Below the pieces are notes generated by a model. The model worked only from the letters and a program-made list of their open reading frames with translations. It was not told the origin of the DNA and did no database searches. The translations under genes and the position numbers were made by a program. A DNA stretch of 64,000 nt from assembly GCA_051652785.1 (NCBI GenBank), contig JBOFUX010000061.1, forward strand, positions 49,311-113,310, written 5' to 3'. This DNA comes from JAGNZR01 sp051652785. Its GTDB lineage: Bacteria; Fusobacteriota; Fusobacteriia; Fusobacteriales; Fusobacteriaceae. Positions 60,292 through 64,000 of the stretch are shown piece by piece. Every line of letters starts with the position of its first letter. Within the stretch, counting starts at the first letter, position 1.

Positions 60292-62142
60292 TTAAATTAT
60301 GTTATTTACTATTTTATCACTTATTGGAGAATATAAAAGTGGTGAATAGAATTTTTTTTCTTGTTCTATATTTTTTTCTATTTTATAAAATGAATTTTCT
60401 ATATTTTTAGTATCTATACTAGTAAAATTCAAAATATTACTTAAAAGCTTTGTGTTTTCTAATATGCTAAGATAACTTACAAAATAATTAATTAAATTAT
60501 TTTTTGTATTTAAGTCTTCTATTTTTTGTACATTATATTCATCTTTTTTTATATTTAAATCTTCTGATAATTTTATAATTACTTGATCCAGCGTGGCAAT
60601 CTCATCTACAAGTCCATTCTCTTTTCCTTGAAGACCTGTCCAAACTTTGCCCTTTGCCACTTTTTCTACCTCTTCTAATTTCATATTTCTTCCAATGGAT
60701 ACTCTACTTTTAAATTCATCATATACCCTTGCATTACTTTTCAAAAGAATAGAAAATCTTTCTTTTGTCATAGGTTGAATTATGGAATATAAATTTGTAT
60801 TTTTTCCTTCTTTTAGTATCTCTATATCTATCCCTATTGTTTTTGCCAATTTACCTATATTAGGAATGATGGACACAACTCCTATTGAGCCTGTTATTGA
60901 ATTTTCATTGGCAAATATTTTATCTCCTGCTGAAGCTATATAGTATCCTCCCGAAGCAGCTACAGAACCTATAGATATATATACTGGTTTTTTTCCTTTT
61001 CCAGATTTTATTGCATTGTGAATAATTTCAGAGCTTAGAGCGGAGCCTCCTGGTGAATTTATTCTTAACACTATACCTTTTATTTTTTCGTTATCAAAAG
61101 CTTTATTCAATAACCTTATAGTATTTTCAGGTTCTATAGAATTATTCAAATCACCTGCATTTTCTATTCCTTGAACTATTTCTCCATTTAAAAATATTAT
61201 CCCTATAGAAGAGTTTAATTTATTTTTTTCTAATAATTTCTTTTTAGTAATATTCTTGTTTATTATAATTTCATCATATTCTTCATAGGTAATCACCGAA
61301 TCTTTCTCTAAGCTTTTTATGAAATTATAATAAAACATATTTTTATCTATTAATTTTTCTTCCATTAATTTCATAGGAGTGGATGAAACCAATTCTCCTT
61401 GCATAATATTCTCTTCTAATTTTATTCTATCTAATTTTCTATTCTTAGAAACCTTTGTAAAAAAATTATTTTGAACATTATTCATCAATTCAAGAGTATT
61501 TTCTTTAGAAAATTCACTCATAGTATTGCTAATTAAATTTTCACCAAAAGATTTATAATCACCCATATGTACTACTGTAAATTCTACTCCAAAATAATCT
61601 GCAACTCTCTTATAAAATGGAATTTCTAGTGAATAACCTGAAATATCTGAGCTTGAGGATGCTGTATCTGGCATTATTATTGTTGTTGCGTTTGTTGCAA
61701 ATAAATAAGCTCTCTTAGTGAAACCAGTTGAATAAGCATATATTTCTTTATCTGAAGAAAACTCATTTAAAATTTTTCCAATCTCTTCACTTTGAGCAGA
61801 ATTTAGCGAAAAATTATCTAGCTTTAATATTATTCCTTTTATTTGTTTATCTTCTTTTATTTGTTTTAGATTTACTAAAAAATCATAATATTCAATATTT
61901 CCGCCTTTTAACATATCTAAATAAGAGCTCGCAGCTTCCTTATAATTTAGTGACATATCTATCTCTATATACTTGTAGTTAGTATTTAATGACTCTATTT
62001 TTTTCATGTTACGATATATAAATCCCATATATATTATGCTTATAATTAATATTATAAATAAAGATATTTGAATTATAAACGTACTAATTTGTTTTAATAA
62101 AAATATAAATATATTCTTTATTCCCTTCAGTAAGTAATTCAT
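60292..62142 (-). CDS. sppA: Signal peptide peptidase SppA (long, 67K type)
   Basis: 616 residues: a signal anchor at about 7-40 (IKNIFIFLLKQISTFIIQISL), then two tandem S49 protease domains. The general-base Lys lies in VVHMGDYKSFGENL of the first domain; the nucleophile Ser is in SIGSVAASGGYYIAS of the second, after VLRINSPGGSALSSEI. This is the E. coli type, with Lys and Ser in different halves, not the short Firmicutes type. It degrades leftover signal peptides in the membrane. ATG has AAGGAAG. Confidence 0.95.
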   Translation of the reverse strand: MNYLLKGIKNIFIFLLKQISTFIIQISLFIILIISIIYMGFIYRNMKKIESLNTNYKYIEIDMSLNYKEAASSYLDMLKGGNIEYYDFLVNLKQIKEDKQIKGIILKLDNFSLNSAQSEEIGKILNEFSSDKEIYAYSTGFTKRAYLFATNATTIIMPDTASSSSDISGYSLEIPFYKRVADYFGVEFTVVHMGDYKSFGENLISNTMSEFSKENTLELMNNVQNNFFTKVSKNRKLDRIKLEENIMQGELVSSTPMKLMEEKLIDKNMFYYNFIKSLEKDSVITYEEYDEIIINKNITKKKLLEKNKLNSSIGIIFLNGEIVQGIENAGDLNNSIEPENTIRLLNKAFDNEKIKGIVLRINSPGGSALSSEIIHNAIKSGKGKKPVYISIGSVAASGGYYIASAGDKIFANENSITGSIGVVSIIPNIGKLAKTIGIDIEILKEGKNTNLYSIIQPMTKERFSILLKSNARVYDEFKSRVSIGRNMKLEEVEKVAKGKVWTGLQGKENGLVDEIATLDQVIIKLSEDLNIKKDEYNVQKIEDLNTKNNLINYFVSYLSILENTKLLSNILNFTSIDTKNIENSFYKIEKNIEQEKKFYSPLLYSPISDKIVNNII

Positions 62143-62164
62143 TATTTTCTTCCTTTTTAACTAT

Positions 62165-62202
<38 letters not shown>

Positions 62203-62219
62203 TCACTTTCTTATTATTT

Positions 62220-63353
62220 TTATTTTGAAACTATTTCACCCCCTGCTATAACTACTTTAGGAGAGGTTATATTTAAAAGAGGATGTTTTTTCCAAATAAC
62301 AATATCTGCATCTTTTCCAACATCAATACTTCCTACTTTATCTGCAACCCCCATATATTTAGCTGGATTTATTGTTATCGCTTCCAAAGCTTTCCACTCA
62401 TCCATCCCAGCTTCCACTGCAAGACCTGCAGATAAAACTAAATACTCAAGTGGTACTACTGGGGCATCTGTTATTATAGCAATATCTTTTCCTGCATTAC
62501 TTAATTTAGCCACATTTTCAAATGATTTTGCTTTTAATTCTATTTTAGGTCTGGAACCAAAAGTTGGTCCTACTAGAAGAGGATAATCTTCTTCTAAAAG
62601 CTCTTCTAATATATCTGTAGCACAAGTTACATGTTCTAAAGTTAATTTAAGATTAAATTCTTTTGCTATCCTAATTGCAGTTAAAATGTCGTCTCCTCTA
62701 TGACAATGAGCTTTTAAAGGAATTTCGCCTTTTAAAACTGGAATCATTGCTTCTAATTTCATATTATATTTTCTATTAGAATCAGCCATATATTCTTTTG
62801 TTTTTTCTAATGTTTCTCTTAAAAGAGCAGCTATTCCCATTCTTGTAATTGGTGTTTTATTTTTTTCATTGTAAACTCTTTTCGGATTTTCTCCAAAAGC
62901 AACTTTCATTGCCATAGGAAATTTTACAATCATTTTATCTACTCTATTTCCATAAGTTTTTATACAAGCATACTGTCCTCCTATTACATTGGCAGATCCT
63001 GGTCCTGTCCCTACAGTTGTAACTCCCCCTAAAAGAGCCTCTTTAAATGTTACATCTTGAGGATTTATTCCATCAATTGCACGCATTTCAGGTGTTACAG
63101 GATCATTTAATTCGTTATAATCCCTCCCTTCAAATCCTTGACTATCTCCTGATAATCCTAAATGAGTATGAGCATCAATTAAACCTGAACTAACGTAAAG
63201 ACCATTTGCATCAATAATATTATTTATAACTCCTTGTATTTCTTCATTAGCTTTTGTTACTTTTGTTATAATTCCATTTTCAAAATAGATATTAGATAAT
63301 TTACATTCTCTCTCTTTACAATCCATAAGTAATGCATTTTTAATAAGTTTCAT
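62220..63353 (-). CDS. Metal-dependent amidohydrolase (imidazolonepropionase-like)
   Basis: 377 residues of the amidohydrolase superfamily: the small beta domain (ALLMDCKERECKLSNIYFENGIIT), then VSSGLIDAHTHLG (HxH metal site), GGVTTVGTGPGSANVIGGQ, KAHCHRGDDI, LEHVTCATDIL and AIITDAPVVPLEY with the final Asp, ending VADKVGSIDVGKDADIVIWKKHPL. It hydrolyses a C-N bond in a cyclic amide or peptide-like compound. The substrate cannot be told. Single gene with AGGAGG-type site (GGAGG) before ATG. Confidence 0.88.
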   Translation of the reverse strand: MKLIKNALLMDCKERECKLSNIYFENGIITKVTKANEEIQGVINNIIDANGLYVSSGLIDAHTHLGLSGDSQGFEGRDYNELNDPVTPEMRAIDGINPQDVTFKEALLGGVTTVGTGPGSANVIGGQYACIKTYGNRVDKMIVKFPMAMKVAFGENPKRVYNEKNKTPITRMGIAALLRETLEKTKEYMADSNRKYNMKLEAMIPVLKGEIPLKAHCHRGDDILTAIRIAKEFNLKLTLEHVTCATDILEELLEEDYPLLVGPTFGSRPKIELKAKSFENVAKLSNAGKDIAIITDAPVVPLEYLVLSAGLAVEAGMDEWKALEAITINPAKYMGVADKVGSIDVGKDADIVIWKKHPLLNITSPKVVIAGGEIVSK

Positions 63354-63482
63354 AGAAAACCTCCACGTTTTTTTATCTTTTTCCCATTAAAACATTTATC
63401 AAATACAACAAATACAACAAACTATTGTTATATAATATCAAATTATTAAAAAAATTAATACTTTTTTATAAAAAAATTTAAA
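63354..63482. other. Upstream region of the amidohydrolase gene
   Basis: AT-rich leader with a 9-bp direct repeat (AAATACAAC twice, about 63400-63418). A TATTAT-like -10 on minus is possible near 63433, but no strong -35 is seen. Confidence 0.4.
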
Positions 63483-63483
63483 T

Positions 63484-63506
63484 AAAAAAAACTTCCTTTC
63501 AGAAGT
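63484..63506 (-). terminator. Terminator of the tRNA cluster
   Basis: ACTTC (63491-63495) with GAAGT (63502-63506), then eight T on minus. Confidence 0.8.
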
Positions 63507-63519
63507 CTATATTTTTATA

Positions 63520-63596
63520 TGGTGGATCCAGTAAGAATCGAACTTACCACCACTCGGTTATGAGCCGAGTGCTCTAACCAACTGAGCTATGGATCC
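63520..63596 (-). tRNA. tRNA with anticodon CAU (elongator Met, or Ile2 if lysidine-modified)
   Basis: The cloverleaf closes: acceptor GGATCCA/TGGATCC, D-arm AGCTCAGTTGGTTAGAGC, anticodon loop CTCATAA, T-arm GTAAGTTCGATTCTTAC and encoded CCA. It pairs fully at 1:72, so it is not the initiator. The form resembles the CAU tRNA-Ile2 of Bacillus as much as elongator Met, so identity depends on TilS modification. Confidence 0.85.
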
Positions 63597-63640
63597 AAAA
63601 TTGGTTAACTGATATATTTATTATATAATAATTTTAAATT

Positions 63641-63716
63641 TGGTGGCGGGAGTAAGACTCGAACTTACGACCTTCGGATTATGAGCCCGACGAGCTGCCA
63701 ACTGCTCTATCCCGCG
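63641..63716 (-). tRNA. tRNA-fMet (initiator, anticodon CAU)
   Basis: CGCGGGA begins the acceptor and TCCCGCC-A-CCA ends it, leaving an unpaired C1/C72, the mark of an initiator. D-arm AGAGCAGTTGGCAGCTC, anticodon loop CTCATAA, T-arm GTAAGTTCGAGTCTTAC. The anticodon stem is TCGGG/TCCGA, so position 31:39 is G-U and not the usual third G-C pair. CCA is encoded. Confidence 0.88.
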
Positions 63717-63740
63717 ACAATTTTATATATTTAAATTTGG

Positions 63741-63828
63741 TGGTGCCTGGGGCCGGAATCGAACCGGCACGGTATCAGATACCTCAGGATTTTAAGTCCT
63801 GTGCGTCTACCTATTCCGCCACCCAGGC
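63741..63828 (-). tRNA. tRNA-Leu (anticodon UAA)
   Basis: An 88-nt class II tRNA with acceptor GCCTGGG/CCCAGGC, anticodon loop CTTAAAA, long variable arm (GGTATCTGATACC) and T-arm GCCGGTTCGATTCCGGC. CCA is encoded. Confidence 0.93.
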
Positions 63829-63862
63829 GTTTTATTTTTAATTATAATATTAACTTACTAAA

Positions 63863-63939
63863 TGGCGGGAGTGACGAGGCTCGAACTCGCGACCTCATGC
63901 GTGACAGGCATGCGCTCTAACCAACTGAGCTACACCCCC
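63863..63939 (-). tRNA. tRNA-Asp (anticodon GUC)
   Basis: Acceptor GGGGGTG/CACTCCC (one G-U), D-arm AGCTCAGTTGGTTAGAGC, anticodon loop CTGTCAC, T-arm GCGAGTTCGAGCCTCGT type, encoded CCA after G73. Confidence 0.93.
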
Positions 63940-63949
63940 AAAATTTAAA

Positions 63950-64000
63950 TGGTGGTCACAACAGGACTTGAACCTGTGACCCCCTGCTTGTAAGGCAGGT
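63950..64000 (-). tRNA. tRNA-Val (anticodon UAC), 3' part only
   Basis: The 3' half is visible: anticodon stem-loop CCTGC-CTTACAA-GCAGG, T-arm CAGGTTCAAGTCCTG, TGTGACC-A-CCA. The 5' half lies past the right edge. Confidence 0.9.

Noticed and set aside
63400..63418. Short direct repeat as the beginning of a CRISPR or att site
   Set aside because: Only two 9-bp copies in AT-rich DNA, no spacer pattern and no integrase nearby despite the tRNA cluster.

Overview
The window is a very AT-rich stretch of chromosome from a Gram-negative-type anaerobe. The gene set fits Fusobacteriota (Fusobacterium, Cetobacterium, Ilyobacter, Propionigenium type): a full lipid A pathway and heptosyltransferases sit beside features common in Firmicutes (SepF, strong AGGAGG ribosome sites, many TTG and GTG starts, sigma-A-like promoters, a short SRP RNA). 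The phylum is an inference from gene content; no rRNA is present to settle it. Almost every gene is on the minus strand; only pssA and one heptosyltransferase-like gene are on plus. That suggests one replication fork direction across the window.

Layout from left to right; most transcription runs right to left. 1-1.75 kb: the 5' part of a TRAP transporter binding protein gene behind a LacI-type regulator with a clear 14-bp operator. 2.0-5.1 kb: a small FMN-binding protein, a decayed stretch, an APC amino acid permease and a HAD phosphatase. 5.2-11.7 kb: an smc-lpxK-unknown-ptsN-like-nadD operon. 11.8-19.0 kb: rdgB, then the lpxC-fabZ-lpxA-lpxI-lpxB-msbA-rph operon, which builds and flips lipid A. 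19-22.7 kb: pcrA, an unusual GNAT-CDF metal transporter fusion, and the SRP RNA. 22.8-32 kb: an AsmA-like or TIGR03545-like membrane-anchored protein, pssA, a three-gene RND efflux operon and a TDT-family transporter.

32.2-44.3 kb is an LPS core/O-antigen locus: a ten-gene minus-strand operon (a GT4-deacetylase fusion, a core kinase, GT9, two GT4, a divergent GT9, an O-antigen ligase, GT8, a hexapeptide acetyltransferase and a WaaE-type GT2) facing one plus-strand GT9 across a shared terminator. It is the most accessory-looking part of the window. 44.4-47.1 kb: feoA-feoB plus a tiny Cys-rich Feo-associated membrane protein. 47.1-54.1 kb: three PP-loop sulfur-transfer ATPases, sepF, a PLP-binding protein, hemW and phosphoglucomutase. 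54.2-59.8 kb: an LpxJ-like acyltransferase, metG, galU and groES-groEL. 59.8-63.4 kb: the YbaB/EbfC protein, sppA and an amidohydrolase. 63.5-64 kb: a tRNA cluster (CAU, fMet, Leu, Asp, Val) that runs off the end.

The genes are mainly about building the Gram-negative envelope: lipid A synthesis (lpx genes), its export (MsbA), late acylation (LpxJ-like), core sugars and O-antigen (LPS operon, GalU, phosphoglucomutase), phospholipid (pssA) and envelope quality control or export (SppA, RND). I found no CRISPR array, prophage, insertion sequence or obvious defence island. The best candidates for something new are two domain fusions (GNAT-CDF and GT4-NodB), an initiator tRNA with departures from the canonical identity elements, several inverted repeats placed on promoters, and an unrecognised helical protein fixed between lpxK and ptsN-like genes.
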